The notes below the pieces were generated by a model. That model searched no databases and was not told the origin of the DNA. It saw only the letters and a program-made list of their open reading frames with translations. From Streptomyces sp. NBC_01353 (GTDB taxonomy: Bacteria > Actinomycetota > Actinomycetes > Streptomycetales > Streptomycetaceae), in NCBI RefSeq assembly GCF_036237275.1, contig NZ_CP108352.1:7279501-7343500 (forward strand): a stretch of DNA of 64,000 bases. Direction: 5' to 3'. A program made the position numbers and the translations under genes. How positions within the stretch are numbered: position 1 is the first letter of the stretch; the number at the start of each line of letters is the position of its first letter. Below are positions 8,704-18,968 of the stretch, piece by piece.

Positions 8704-9699
8704 TCAGCCGCGGTGCCGGTGCAGGGCGACGTGCACGGTGTCGAGAGCCTGGACGAGGGCGGCGCGGGCGGCGTCCGTTTCGCGGAGCGGATCGAGCACC
8801 ATGAAGCCGTGGACCGTCCCGTGGTAACGCATGGAGACCACCGGTACGCCGGCCGCCCGGAGCTTCGCCGCGTACGCCTCACCCTCGTCGCGCACCACGT
8901 CGGCCTCGCTGGTGACCACCAGTGCCGGGGGCAGTCCGGCGAGCTGTTCCAGCGAAGCCCGCAGCGGTGATGCGGTGGCCTGTCTCCGCTGCCGTACGTC
9001 GGGCAGGTACTGGTCCCAGAACCAGCGCATGGTCTCGCGGCCGAGGAAGTAGCCGTCGGCGAACTCCTGGTACGAGGGGGTGTCGAAGCCGGCGTCGGTG
9101 ACCGGGCAGAGCAGCACCTGCAGTAGCAGCCGCACCCCTCCGCGCTCCTTGGCGAGCAGGGTCAGTGCCGCCACCAGGTTGCCGCCCGCCGAGTCGCCCA
9201 CGGCGGCCATCCGGCTTCCGTCGAGGCCGATTTCGCCGCCTCGCTCGCAGATCCACTTCGCGACCGCGTAGCACTGCTCGACGGCGATCGGATACCGCGC
9301 CTCGGGGGCGCGCTCGTACTCGACGAAGACCACGGCCGCGTCCGTGCCGAGGGCGAACGCGCGCACCAGACGTTCATGGGTGTCGGCGTCGCCCAGGGCC
9401 CAGCCGAGACCGTGCAGGAACAGCACGACGGGGATCTCGCCGATACTGTCGGCGGGCCTGACCACCTGCACCCGTACGTGACCCGTCGGCCCGCCCGGCA
9501 GCGCGAACCACTCCGTGGAGGTGGCTTCCTCGTCGAGAGGGTCGGGGGCGGTCTTTCCCTGGAGACGCGCGAGGTCCAGACGGGCCTGTTCCAGGTCCGG
9601 GTCGTTCACCGACGGCGGGCAGGTGTGCCGGGCCACGAATGCCCGGGTGGGGTGGTCCAGGACCGGGTGCCGAGCGGACGAAGAGACGAAGTCGGTCAC
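8704..9699 (-). CDS. HSL-type alpha/beta hydrolase (paralogue of the one at 1470-2423)
   Basis: 331 residues from a GTG preceded by AGGAG. The hormone-sensitive-lipase layout is intact: oxyanion motif HGLGW, nucleophile GDSAGG, acid in DVVRDEGEAYA, and His in VHGF. Long blocks such as ASPLRA, GLPPALV and EGEAYAAKLRAAGVPV are shared with the product of 1470-2423, so the two arose by duplication. The N-terminal 60 residues differ between the two copies. It lies downstream of the AraC regulator on the same strand with a 183-base gap, so that regulator may control it. Confidence 0.9.
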   Translation of the reverse strand: MTDFVSSSARHPVLDHPTRAFVARHTCPPSVNDPDLEQARLDLARLQGKTAPDPLDEEATSTEWFALPGGPTGHVRVQVVRPADSIGEIPVVLFLHGLGWALGDADTHERLVRAFALGTDAAVVFVEYERAPEARYPIAVEQCYAVAKWICERGGEIGLDGSRMAAVGDSAGGNLVAALTLLAKERGGVRLLLQVLLCPVTDAGFDTPSYQEFADGYFLGRETMRWFWDQYLPDVRQRRQATASPLRASLEQLAGLPPALVVTSEADVVRDEGEAYAAKLRAAGVPVVSMRYHGTVHGFMVLDPLRETDAARAALVQALDTVHVALHRHRG

Positions 9700-9882
9700 A
9701 CAGGGTCTCCTGCCGGGAGGGTCTGAAGCGAAAGGGTGGTTGGGGGCACCGGGTCCCTGGTCGAGCGGCGGAACGGGGAGCGGCGGCTGTCGGGGCGGGG
9801 CGTTGCCGCCGCAGGCACGGGGCGTGCACCGAGTGGCCCGCGCGGCTCCGATCGGGGACGTTACCCGCTGGACAGCGGGAGG

Positions 9883-10932
9883 TCAGCCCCTTGCCGGGTC
9901 GGTGCCATGGACATCGGCGGCGTCCTTGGGGACGGTCCCGGGCTCCGAAGTGACCCCCGGGGACCGCCCGAGGTCTTCCTGGGCGGTGCGCAGGTTGCGC
10001 CATTCACGGGGGGAGACGCCGTAGGCGGCGCGGAAGGCCCGGCTGAAGTGGGCGGGATTGACGAAGCCCCACCTCTGGGCCACGGCGGACACGGTGGGGG
10101 CGGTCCTGCCGCGGCGGGCCAGTTCGCGGCCGCACTCCTCCAGGCGCCGTTGCCGGATGAACCGGCCGACGGTGGTCCCCTCGCCTTCGAACAGCCGGTG
10201 CAGATACCGGACGGAGATCCGGTGCGTCCGGGCGATGAGCTCGGGTGACAGGTCCGGGTCGCCAAGGTTCCGGTTGATGTGGTCGCGGACGCGCCGCATC
10301 AGATGGCTGCGTGCGTCCGCGTCCGTGTCGCCCGGGTGGGCCCGCTCGGCGATCAGGGTGGCGAACAGGTCGACGACATTGCCGGCCAACCGGTTCGCGA
10401 CGGCCGGCGGGTAGCAGTCGGCCGAGGAGGAGGCCAGGGTGGCCAGGAACGGGAGCAGCATCGCGCCGAAGCCGTCCCCGGTGCCGATGGCGTTGCCCGT
10501 GACCTGCCGGATGTCGCTGTCCGACACGCCCAGCGCGCGGCGCGGAAGTTGGAAGACGTGCGTGGCGAACCGCTGCGGATAGTCGAAGGAGTACGGCCGG
10601 GTCGTGTCGTACACCACCAGGTCACCCTCACCCACCGCGGCCCGCCGGCCGTCCTGGACGAAGGTGGCCGTGCCGGATATCTGGACACCGACCGCCACCA
10701 GCGCCTCGGATGACCTGGCGATCAGCGCCGGCGTGCGGCTGACCCGCTCCGCGTCGGCCTCCATGGTGGAGACCTGGAGATATCCGAGGCGGTCGGTGGC
10801 GATCCGGCCGTCGAACGGCCCGTCACCCCGAGGGGCGACCGTCATCGGCACCAGTGTCCTGCTCACCGCATCGTTCCAGAACGCGACCTTGTCCCGGTCC
10901 GGTACGGAGGCGGTCGTCAACACCAAGCTCAA
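9883..10932 (-). CDS. AraC-family transcriptional regulator
   Basis: 349 residues, beginning at a TTG that has GGAGAG at the right distance. Residues 1-200 resemble the AraC-binding-like sensor domain (AraC_binding_2), with VGEGDLVVYDTTRPY in the middle. Residues about 215-320 are the double helix-turn-helix: SPELIARTHRISVRYLHRLF and a second with WGFVNPAHFSRAFR, ending in YGVSPREWR. It is divergent from the chloroperoxidase-like hydrolase and upstream of the second HSL esterase, so both are candidate targets. A palindrome at 11133-11150 is a candidate site. Confidence 0.9.
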   Translation of the reverse strand: MSLVLTTASVPDRDKVAFWNDAVSRTLVPMTVAPRGDGPFDGRIATDRLGYLQVSTMEADAERVSRTPALIARSSEALVAVGVQISGTATFVQDGRRAAVGEGDLVVYDTTRPYSFDYPQRFATHVFQLPRRALGVSDSDIRQVTGNAIGTGDGFGAMLLPFLATLASSSADCYPPAVANRLAGNVVDLFATLIAERAHPGDTDADARSHLMRRVRDHINRNLGDPDLSPELIARTHRISVRYLHRLFEGEGTTVGRFIRQRRLEECGRELARRGRTAPTVSAVAQRWGFVNPAHFSRAFRAAYGVSPREWRNLRTAQEDLGRSPGVTSEPGTVPKDAADVHGTDPARG

Positions 10933-12206
<1,274 letters not shown>

Positions 12207-12248
12207 CGCCCCACCCGCAGGTTCACACAGGGTGAGCGCACCGCCGCG

Positions 12249-12278
12249 CGGCAGCCGGGGGAACCGGCCCGGCTGCCG
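12249..12278 (+). terminator. GC-rich hairpin after the chloroperoxidase-like gene
   Basis: An 11-bp perfect stem (12249-12259 with 12268-12278) and an 8-base loop, with extra partial pairing outside (GCACC with GGTGC). It is 43 bases after the stop and about 95 bases before the next start. There is no T-run. Confidence 0.55.
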
Positions 12279-12372
12279 CGGTGGGTGCTGCCGAAACCCC
12301 GGCGTCACCCCACCTTCCCCGGCCACGGCCACCGCCGCAGGATCCAGACAGGACCAGGAGAACAGAGACCCC

Positions 12373-13470
12373 ATGCAGTTCGGCATATTCACCGTCGGGG
12401 ACGTGACCCCCGACCCCAGCAACGGCCGCACTCCGTCGGAACACGAGCGCATCAAGGCGATGATCGCCATCGCCCTCAAGGCCGAAGAGGTCGGCCTGGA
12501 TGTCTTCGCGACCGGCGAGCACCACAACCCGCCGTTCGTCCCGTCGTCCCCGACCACCATGCTCGGCTACATCGCCGCCCGCACCGAGAAGCTGATCCTG
12601 TCCACCGCCACGACGCTGATCACCACCAACGACCCGGTGAAGATCGCGGAGGACTACGCGACGCTCCAGCACCTGGCCGACGGCCGGGTCGACCTCATGC
12701 TGGGGCGCGGCAACACCGGCCCGGTGTACCCGTGGTTCGGACAGGACATCCGTCAGGGCATCAACCTCGCCAAGGAGAACTATGCGCTGCTGCGCAGGCT
12801 GTGGCGCGAGGACGTCGTGGACTGGGAGGGCACGTTCCGTACGCCCCTGCAGGCTTTCACGTCGACGCCCCGGCCGCTGGACGGCGTCCCGCCGTTCGTC
12901 TGGCACGGCTCCATCAGGTCCCCGGAGATCGCGGAGCAGGCCGCGTTCTACGGCGACGGCTTCTTCCACAACAACATCTTCTGGCCGGCCGACCACACCC
13001 GGCGCATGGTCCAGCTGTACCGTCGGCGGTACGCCCACCACGGCCACGGCCGCCCGGAGGACGCCGTCGTGGGCCTCGGCGGGCAGGTCTTCATGCGGAA
13101 GAACTCCCAGACAGCCGTAAGGGAGTTCCGCCCGTACTTCGACAACGCGCCCGTCTACGGCCACGGCCCGTCGCTGGAGGAGTTCACCGAGCAGACCCCG
13201 CTGACGGTGGGCTCTCCCCAGCAGGTCATCGAGCGGACCCTGACCTTCAGGGAGGGCGTCGGCGACTACCAGCGCCAGCTCTTCCTGATGGACCACGCCG
13301 GCCTGCCCCTGAAGACCGTCCTGGAGCAGCTCGACATCCTCGGCGAGGAGGTCGTGCCCGTGCTGCGCAAGGAGTTCGCGAACGGGCGTCCCGCCGACGT
13401 TCCGGACGCACCGACGCACGCGGCACGGGTCACCGCCGCCGCGACGCAGCGGGGAGCGGCCGCCGCATGA
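12373..13470 (+). CDS. Luciferase-like (LLM class) flavin-dependent monooxygenase
   Basis: 365 residues from an ATG after AGGAG. The N-terminus (MQFGIFTVGDV) and GEHHNPPF are typical of bacterial-luciferase-like TIM-barrel enzymes that use reduced FMN and oxygen. LSTATTLITTNDPVKIAEDYATL and DLMLGRGN are further family signatures, and a C-terminal segment with FLMDHAGLPLKTVLEQL is typical of the CE1758-type subgroup. The stop overlaps the start of the FMN reductase, which would supply the reduced flavin. The substrate is unknown. Confidence 0.92.
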   Translation: MQFGIFTVGDVTPDPSNGRTPSEHERIKAMIAIALKAEEVGLDVFATGEHHNPPFVPSSPTTMLGYIAARTEKLILSTATTLITTNDPVKIAEDYATLQHLADGRVDLMLGRGNTGPVYPWFGQDIRQGINLAKENYALLRRLWREDVVDWEGTFRTPLQAFTSTPRPLDGVPPFVWHGSIRSPEIAEQAAFYGDGFFHNNIFWPADHTRRMVQLYRRRYAHHGHGRPEDAVVGLGGQVFMRKNSQTAVREFRPYFDNAPVYGHGPSLEEFTEQTPLTVGSPQQVIERTLTFREGVGDYQRQLFLMDHAGLPLKTVLEQLDILGEEVVPVLRKEFANGRPADVPDAPTHAARVTAAATQRGAAAA

Positions 13471-14081
13471 AGCTGACCGTCGTTTCCGCGGGGCTGAGCA
13501 CGCCCTCCTCCACCCGCCTGCTCGCCGACCGGCTGGCCGGGGCGGCCCGCGACGAACTCGTCGACCGGGGCCACACCGTGTCGATCGAGGTCGTCGAGCT
13601 GCGCGCACTCGCCGGGGACATCGCCAACCACTTCGTGACCGGTTTCGCATCGCCGCGACTGGCCGCCGTGATCGACACGGTGACGAGATCCGACGGCCTG
13701 ATCGCCGTGACTCCGGTGTTCACGGCCTCCTACAGCGGGCTGTTCAAGTCCTTCTTCGACGTGATCGCCCCGGACGCCCTCACCGGGCAGCCGGTCCTGA
13801 TCGCGGCGACCGGCGGCACCGCCCGCCACTCCCTGGTCCTGGAACATGCCCTGCGCCCGCTCTTCGCCTATCTGCGCGCCGCCGTCGTTCCGACCGCGGT
13901 GTACGCGGCGTCCGAGGACTGGGGATCAGGGGGAGACGAGTACACCGACGGCCTGCCCGCGCGCGTCCGGCGGGCGGGCGGCGAACTGGCCGCACTCATG
14001 GCGGCCCGCCCGCCCCGGGCCGAACCCGCGGACGACGTCACCGCCCTCGAACGGCAACTTGCCGACCTGCGCTTCGACTGA
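13467..14081 (+). CDS. NAD(P)H-dependent FMN reductase (CE1759 type)
   Basis: 204 residues. It has the flavodoxin-like fold of the NADPH-dependent FMN reductase family: VVSAGLSTPSSTRLLADRL with the phosphate-binding serines, TPVFTASYSGLFKSFFD for the flavin loop, and ATGGTARHS. The ATG overlaps the monooxygenase stop (ATGA), so both are made in a coupled way and act as a two-component system, the reductase passing FMNH2 to the oxygenase. Confidence 0.92.
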   Translation: MKLTVVSAGLSTPSSTRLLADRLAGAARDELVDRGHTVSIEVVELRALAGDIANHFVTGFASPRLAAVIDTVTRSDGLIAVTPVFTASYSGLFKSFFDVIAPDALTGQPVLIAATGGTARHSLVLEHALRPLFAYLRAAVVPTAVYAASEDWGSGGDEYTDGLPARVRRAGGELAALMAARPPRAEPADDVTALERQLADLRFD

Positions 14082-14220
14082 GGCCGGGGGTCCTGCACCC
14101 GAGCGACCGACCAAACTCCCCGCGTACTCCCCAGAGGATGACGGAGCATTCCCCGGCGAGGGGGAGGGGCCGGTCGAGTTCCTGTGCTCCGCAGCTCGGA
14201 CGGGCCGATAGCCTGGGAAA

Positions 14221-15066
14221 ATGCTTACCGAAGTGATAGCGACCCGCTATGTCACGCCCTTGCGTGAGGGCGGCTCGCTCCCCGGGATCGTCGAGGCCGA
14301 CGATCTCGGTACGTACGTCATGAAGTTCACCGGGGCCGGGCAGGGGCGCAAGACACTCGTCGCCGAGGTGATCTGCGGGCAGCTCGCCCGCCGGCTCGGG
14401 CTGCGTGTGCCCGAGCTCGTCGCCATCGAGCTCGACCCCGTCATCGGGCTCTCCGAGCCCGACCAGGAGGTCCAGGAGCTGCTGAAGGCCAGTGGCGGAC
14501 TCAACCTCGGGATGGACTACCTTCCCGGCTCGCTGGGCTTCGACCCGCTGGCGTACGAGGTGGACCCGAAGGAGGCGGGGAAGGTCGTCTGGCTCGACGC
14601 GGTGATCAACAACGTCGACCGGTCCTGGCGCAACCCGAACATGCTCGTCTGGCACGGCGACCTGTGGCTGATCGACCACGGCGCCACCATGATCTGGCAC
14701 CACAACTGGCGGGGCGCCCAGGCCTCCGCCGCGAAGCCGTACGACGCCTCCGACCACGCCCTCGCGCCCTTCTCGCCGGACGTCGCCGCCGCGGCGGCCG
14801 AGCTGGCGCCCCTGGTCACACGGGAGCTGCTCGAGGAGGTCGCCGCCGACGTCCCCGACGAGTGGCTGGTGGACGAGCCCGGCTTCGAGAGCACCGACGA
14901 GCTGCGCGCCGCGTACGTGGAGACGCTGCTGCCGCGCGCCGCGACCATCCACGAGCGGATCACTCTCGGTCCGCGGGCCGAGCGCGGGCCGGCTCAGCCG
15001 CCCGGCTGGCTCGCCGAACGCCTTGCCCCCCGGCCGCACCCCGCCCAGAAGGACCGCACCACGTGA
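14221..15066 (+). CDS. HipA-like kinase domain protein
   Basis: 281 residues. The fold is a stand-alone HipA-type kinase: YVMKFTGAGQGRKTLVAE carries the ATP-binding Lys, DAVINNVDRSWRNPNML the catalytic Asp/Asn region and LIDHGATM the metal-binding Asp. It lacks the N-terminal subdomain of true HipA toxins. The target is not known. The stop TGA overlaps the GTG start of a DUF3037 gene, a pairing seen elsewhere in actinobacteria. No HipB-like HTH gene is adjacent, so a classical toxin-antitoxin module is not supported. Confidence 0.8.
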   Translation: MLTEVIATRYVTPLREGGSLPGIVEADDLGTYVMKFTGAGQGRKTLVAEVICGQLARRLGLRVPELVAIELDPVIGLSEPDQEVQELLKASGGLNLGMDYLPGSLGFDPLAYEVDPKEAGKVVWLDAVINNVDRSWRNPNMLVWHGDLWLIDHGATMIWHHNWRGAQASAAKPYDASDHALAPFSPDVAAAAAELAPLVTRELLEEVAADVPDEWLVDEPGFESTDELRAAYVETLLPRAATIHERITLGPRAERGPAQPPGWLAERLAPRPHPAQKDRTT

Positions 15067-15446
15067 CCGACCGCGATGTCTTCGAGTACGCGCTGCTGCG
15101 CGTCGTGCCACGCGTCGAGCGCGGCGAGTTCTTCAACGCGGGCGTGGTGGTCTACTGCCGGGCGAAATCCTTCGTCGCCGCCCGCACGCACCTCGACGAG
15201 GCCAAGCTCAGGGTGCTCGACCCCGGCGCCGACGTGACCGGCGTGCGGGCCGCGCTGCACGCGGTCGAGGGGGTCTGCCGGGGTGGCGAGGACGCCGGGC
15301 AGGCGGCCCGTGACGACGCGGGCCGGCGCTTCCGGTGGCTGATCGCACCCCGCTCCACGGTCGTCCAGCCGGGCCCGGTGCACACCGGACTGACCGCCGA
15401 TCCGGAGGGTGAGGTCGAAAGGCTGCTCGATCTGCTGGTGCGCTGA
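15063..15446 (+). CDS. DUF3037 protein coupled to the HipA-like kinase
   Basis: 127 residues from a GTG inside the last codons of the kinase gene. The start (FEYALLRVVPRVERGEFFNAGVVVYC) is the hallmark of DUF3037. The function is unknown; the tight overlap implies a stoichiometric partner of the kinase, either regulator or substrate. I see no membrane segment or DNA-binding motif. Confidence 0.82.
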   Translation: MTDRDVFEYALLRVVPRVERGEFFNAGVVVYCRAKSFVAARTHLDEAKLRVLDPGADVTGVRAALHAVEGVCRGGEDAGQAARDDAGRRFRWLIAPRSTVVQPGPVHTGLTADPEGEVERLLDLLVR

Positions 15447-15614
15447 GCGCCGTCAGGTGTGGCGCGGAGTGATGCTGTGCACCCGGTGGGCCGTTGACAC
15501 CGGGTGCCAGGGCTTCTAGCGTCTCGTCTGCGGAAGGTACTAAGCGGTCGCTCATGTGTGGGACGCGCCGTGCGGGCCGCATCCATGGATGATCCAAGGG
15601 CGAGGAGAACCAGC

Positions 15615-16376
15615 ATGTCGACCACCGAGCAGCGCGTAGCCGTCGTCACCGGCGCGGCGCGGGGCATTGGCGCCGCGACCGCGGTACGGCTGGCCGCGGA
15701 GGGCCGCGCCGTCGCCGTACTCGACCTCGACGAGGCGGCCTGCAAGGACACCGTCGAGAAGATCACGGCCGCCGGTGGCACCGCCATCGCCGTCGGCTGC
15801 GACGTCTCCGACAGCGCTCAGGTGGAGGCCGCCGTCGCGCGCGTCGCCACCGAGCTCGGCGCCCCGACGATCCTCGTCAACAACGCCGGCGTGCTCCGCG
15901 ACAACCTGCTGTTCAAGATGAGCGAGTCCGACTGGGACATGGTCATGAACGTGCACCTCAAGGGCGCGTTCCTGATGGCCAAGGCGTGCCAGAAGCACAT
16001 GGTGGACGCGGGCTTCGGTCGGATCGTCTCGCTCTCCTCGTCCTCCGCGCTCGGCAACCGCGGCCAGGCGAACTACTCGGCCGTCAAGGCCGGTCTGCAG
16101 GGCTTCACCAAGACCCTCGCCAAGGAACTCGGCAAGTTCAACATCACCGCCAACGCCGTCGCGCCGGGCTTCATCGTCACCGAGATGACGGCGCAGACAG
16201 CCGAGCGTGTCGGCATGGGCTTCGAGGACTTCCAGGCCGCGGCCGCCTCCATGATCCCGGTGCAGCGGGTCGGCAAGCCCGAGGACATCGCCAACGCCAT
16301 CGCCTTCTTCACGGGCGAAGACGCCGGCTTCGTGTCCGGCCAGGTCCTGTACGTGGCCGGCGGCCCGCTCAACTGA
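15615..16376 (+). CDS. Short-chain dehydrogenase, FabG-like 3-oxoacyl-ACP reductase
   Basis: 253 residues, start chosen at the ATG after GAGGAG. Complete classical SDR motifs: TGAARGIG cofactor loop, NNAGV, catalytic Ser in SLSSSSA, YSAVKAG with Tyr and Lys, and PGFIVTEM. Asp at the end of the second strand (LDLDEA) favours NAD(H), while the overall sequence resembles FabG. It is followed after 28 bases by a second SDR, and the two probably form an operon in lipid or secondary ketone metabolism. Confidence 0.9.
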   Translation: MSTTEQRVAVVTGAARGIGAATAVRLAAEGRAVAVLDLDEAACKDTVEKITAAGGTAIAVGCDVSDSAQVEAAVARVATELGAPTILVNNAGVLRDNLLFKMSESDWDMVMNVHLKGAFLMAKACQKHMVDAGFGRIVSLSSSSALGNRGQANYSAVKAGLQGFTKTLAKELGKFNITANAVAPGFIVTEMTAQTAERVGMGFEDFQAAAASMIPVQRVGKPEDIANAIAFFTGEDAGFVSGQVLYVAGGPLN

Positions 16377-16404
16377 CGCCGCGAGCGGCAAGAAGGAGAC
16401 ATCC

Positions 16405-17172
16405 GTGAGCACGAAGGAACTGCCCGAGCCGTCCGGCAAGGTCGCTCTGGTCACCGGCGCCAGCCGGGGCATCGGCTACGGCATCGCCGAGGCGCTGGTC
16501 GCCCGCGGCGACCGTGTGTGCATCACCGGCCGGGGCGAGGAGGCCCTCAAGGAGGCCGTCGAGCGCCTCGGCGCCGACCGGGTCATCGCGGTGCCCGGCA
16601 AGGCCCACGACGAGGCCCACCAGGCCGCTGCAGTCGAGGCCACGATGGAGGCGTTCGGCCGGGTCGACTTCCTGGTGAACAACGCCGGGACGAACCCGGT
16701 CTTCGGGCCGATCGCCGAGCTGGACCTGAACGTCGCCCGCAAGGTCTACGAGACGAATGTGATCTCGGCCCTGGGATTCGCCCAGCTGACCTGGCGCGCC
16801 TGGCAGAAGGATCATGGCGGCGCGATCGTGAACATCGCCTCGATCGCCGCCATCTCCGCCTCGCCGTTCATCGGCGCGTACGGGATGAGCAAGGCGGCCA
16901 TGGTCAATCTGACCCTCCAGCTGGCGCACGAATTCGCGCCGGTGGTGCGGGTCAACGCGATCGCCCCGGCCGTCGTCAAGACCAAGTTCGCCCAGGCCCT
17001 CTACGAGGGTCGGGAGGCCGAGGCGGCGGCTGCGTACCCGCTCGGTCGGCTGGGGGTCCCGGAGGACATCGGTGGCGCCGCCGCCTTCCTCACCTCCGAC
17101 CAGTCGGACTGGATCACCGGCCAGACGCTGGTGGTCGACGGGGGTCTTTTCCTCAACTCCGGCGTCGAGTGA
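16405..17172 (+). CDS. Short-chain dehydrogenase/reductase
   Basis: 255 residues from a GTG preceded by AAGGAG. SDR motifs: TGASRGIGYG, NNAGTNP, catalytic Ser in IASIAAIS, YGMSKAA, and a C-terminal SDWITGQTLVVDGG. Arg rather than Asp after strand 2 (CITGRGEE) suggests NADP(H). It lies directly after the FabG-like gene on the same strand. The substrate is unknown. Confidence 0.9.
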   Translation: MSTKELPEPSGKVALVTGASRGIGYGIAEALVARGDRVCITGRGEEALKEAVERLGADRVIAVPGKAHDEAHQAAAVEATMEAFGRVDFLVNNAGTNPVFGPIAELDLNVARKVYETNVISALGFAQLTWRAWQKDHGGAIVNIASIAAISASPFIGAYGMSKAAMVNLTLQLAHEFAPVVRVNAIAPAVVKTKFAQALYEGREAEAAAAYPLGRLGVPEDIGGAAAFLTSDQSDWITGQTLVVDGGLFLNSGVE

Positions 17173-17240
17173 CCGGTATCCGGACACTTTCCTGAATTCC
17201 TGACCGGTTTGACCCCGGTTAAGCATTGAATGCCTCAAGT

Positions 17241-17287
17241 GCCCCGTCAGGGTCGAACATTGACCTGGCGGGGCGCTGCGGTATGGT
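17241..17287 (+). promoter_or_regulatory. Promoter with overlapping inverted repeat before the substrate-binding protein gene
   Basis: TTGACC (17260-17265) and TATGGT (17282-17287) are separated by 16 bases and resemble a primary-sigma promoter, giving a short leader before the GTG at 17321. The -35 element lies inside an imperfect inverted repeat (17241-17274, arms GCCCCGTCAGG and CCTGGCGGGGC), which could be an operator or the terminator of the upstream SDR pair. Confidence 0.5.
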
Positions 17288-17320
17288 CGGCCGACCCATG
17301 GCTGAACGAGGAGCGTGCAC

Positions 17321-18898
17321 GTGTTCAACCGGACCAGTCTGCAGGCCGCTGCAGCCCTTGCGTCCATATCCCTGGTATCCGGATGCAGCCTGTTTTCGGA
17401 CGGTGAATCCACCGGGGAGCAGAGAATCGTCGTCGGCACGACGAGTTCTCCCACCACGCTTGATCCGGCAGCCGCTTGGGACAATTCCTGGGAGCTGTAC
17501 CGAAATGTCTTCCAGACGCTGGTGAGTTTTCCCACCGGCAGTACGACCCCGCAGTCCGATGCCGCCGACTGCAAATTCTCCGACACCGCCAGCCGGATCT
17601 TCGAGTGCAAGCTTCTCGACGGCCTGACGTTCTCGAACGGGCACAAGCTGGACGCCAAGGCGGTCCAGTACTCCATCGAGCGCATCCGCACGATCGATGC
17701 CGACGGTGGCCCCAACGGGATGCTCGGCTCGCTCGACAAGATCGAGACCGTGGACGACCGTACGGTCGTCTTCAAGCTGAACAAGCCCGACGCCACCTTC
17801 CCCTTCGTGCTCGCGACGCCGGCCATGTCCCTGGTGGACCCCGCCGACTACCCCGCCGACAAGCTCCGTGAGGATGGGAAGCTCACCGGCTCCGGCCCCT
17901 ACGTCCTCGACGAATACGTCGAGGGCGACAAGGCCGAGCTGACCAAGAACCCCACGTACAAGGGGTTCGCGGACCGCAAGAACGGCGGCGTGACCATTCG
18001 GTACTTCAAGGAGTCCGAGGCCATGGTCACCGCGCTGCGGGAGAAGGAGATCGACGCCACCTACCGGGGTCTCACCGCCGAGGAGGTCGTCGACCTCCAG
18101 GAGGACACCCCGGCGAACGAGAAGCTCCAGCTCGTGGAGTCGACCGGCGCCGACATCCGCTACCTCGTCTTCAACGCGCGGGACTCCTCGGTGGCCAAGG
18201 AGCCGGTTCGCAAGGCGATCGCCCAGATCGTCGACCGCGAGGAACTGGTCGACAAGGCGTACAAGGGAACGGCCGAGCCGCTGTACTCCATGGTCCCCAA
18301 GGGCATCGCCGGGCACACCACGGAGTTCTTCGACGCCTTCGGCGAGCCCAGCGTCACGAAGGCCAAGTCGATCCTGCGCGGGGCCGGGATCACCAAGCCG
18401 GTCGAGCTGACCTTCTGGTACACCACCGACCGGTACGGCTCCGGCACCGCGCTCGAGTTCGCCGAGCTCAAGCGGCAGCTGGACGCTTCCGGGCTCTTCA
18501 AGGTGACCCTGCGCAGCAAGCCGTGGAAGGAGTTCGCGGCCGGCTACCAGAAGGGCGAGTACCCGGTCTTCGGTCGCGGCTGGTTCCCCGACTTCCCGGA
18601 CGCGGACAACTTCATCGCCCCGTTCGTCGGCAAGCAGAACGCGCTGGGGACGCCGTACGTGAGCCCCCGCATCACCGACGAGATCCTGCCGAAGTCGCGG
18701 CGCGAGAGCGACCGCGGCGCCGCCGCCGAGGAGTTCAAGGAGGCGCAGGAGATCATGGTGGACGACGTCCGGCTCCTCCCGCTGTGGCAGGGCAAGCTCT
18801 ACATCGCGGCCGGTGAGGACATCGCGGGCGGAGAGCGCGCGCTCGACCCGCAGACCGTCATGCAGATGTGGGAACTCAGCCGCAGGACCAGCTGGTAG
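17321..18898 (+). CDS. ABC transporter substrate-binding lipoprotein (oligopeptide/SBP_bac_5 family)
   Basis: 525 residues. The start is taken as the GTG 7 bases after GAGGAG; a GTG two codons earlier lies too close to it. A lipoprotein signal ends at LVSGC with Cys22. The mature protein shows the SBP_bac_5 hallmark TTLDPAAAWDNS, FSNGHKLDAKAVQYSIERI, TGSGPYVLDEY and RKAIAQIVDREELVDKAY. It should bind peptides or similar solutes outside the membrane. No permease or ATPase gene is adjacent, so it is an orphan that must share a transporter or act as a sensor. Confidence 0.92.
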   Translation: MFNRTSLQAAAALASISLVSGCSLFSDGESTGEQRIVVGTTSSPTTLDPAAAWDNSWELYRNVFQTLVSFPTGSTTPQSDAADCKFSDTASRIFECKLLDGLTFSNGHKLDAKAVQYSIERIRTIDADGGPNGMLGSLDKIETVDDRTVVFKLNKPDATFPFVLATPAMSLVDPADYPADKLREDGKLTGSGPYVLDEYVEGDKAELTKNPTYKGFADRKNGGVTIRYFKESEAMVTALREKEIDATYRGLTAEEVVDLQEDTPANEKLQLVESTGADIRYLVFNARDSSVAKEPVRKAIAQIVDREELVDKAYKGTAEPLYSMVPKGIAGHTTEFFDAFGEPSVTKAKSILRGAGITKPVELTFWYTTDRYGSGTALEFAELKRQLDASGLFKVTLRSKPWKEFAAGYQKGEYPVFGRGWFPDFPDADNFIAPFVGKQNALGTPYVSPRITDEILPKSRRESDRGAAAEEFKEAQEIMVDDVRLLPLWQGKLYIAAGEDIAGGERALDPQTVMQMWELSRRTSW

Positions 18899-18916
18899 CG
18901 GCGTTGTCAGTGGCCC

Positions 18917-18957
18917 CCGGTAGGTTCTTCATCACGTAAGAAGACATGGCCTACCGG
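18917..18957 (+). promoter_or_regulatory. Stem-loop overlapping the ung ribosome binding site
   Basis: Arms CCGGTAGG (18917-18924) and CCTACCGG (18950-18957) enclose a second short stem TTCTT/AAGAA (18925-18929 with 18938-18942). The ung Shine-Dalgarno GGAGG is at 18956-18960, so its first bases fall in the 3' arm. If formed in RNA the hairpin would partly hide the site. Confidence 0.4.
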
Positions 18958-18968
18958 AGGTTGTTGAC

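Noticed and set aside
14221-15446. Classical HipBA toxin-antitoxin module
   Set aside because: There is no HTH antitoxin, and the kinase lacks the N-terminal subdomain of HipA.
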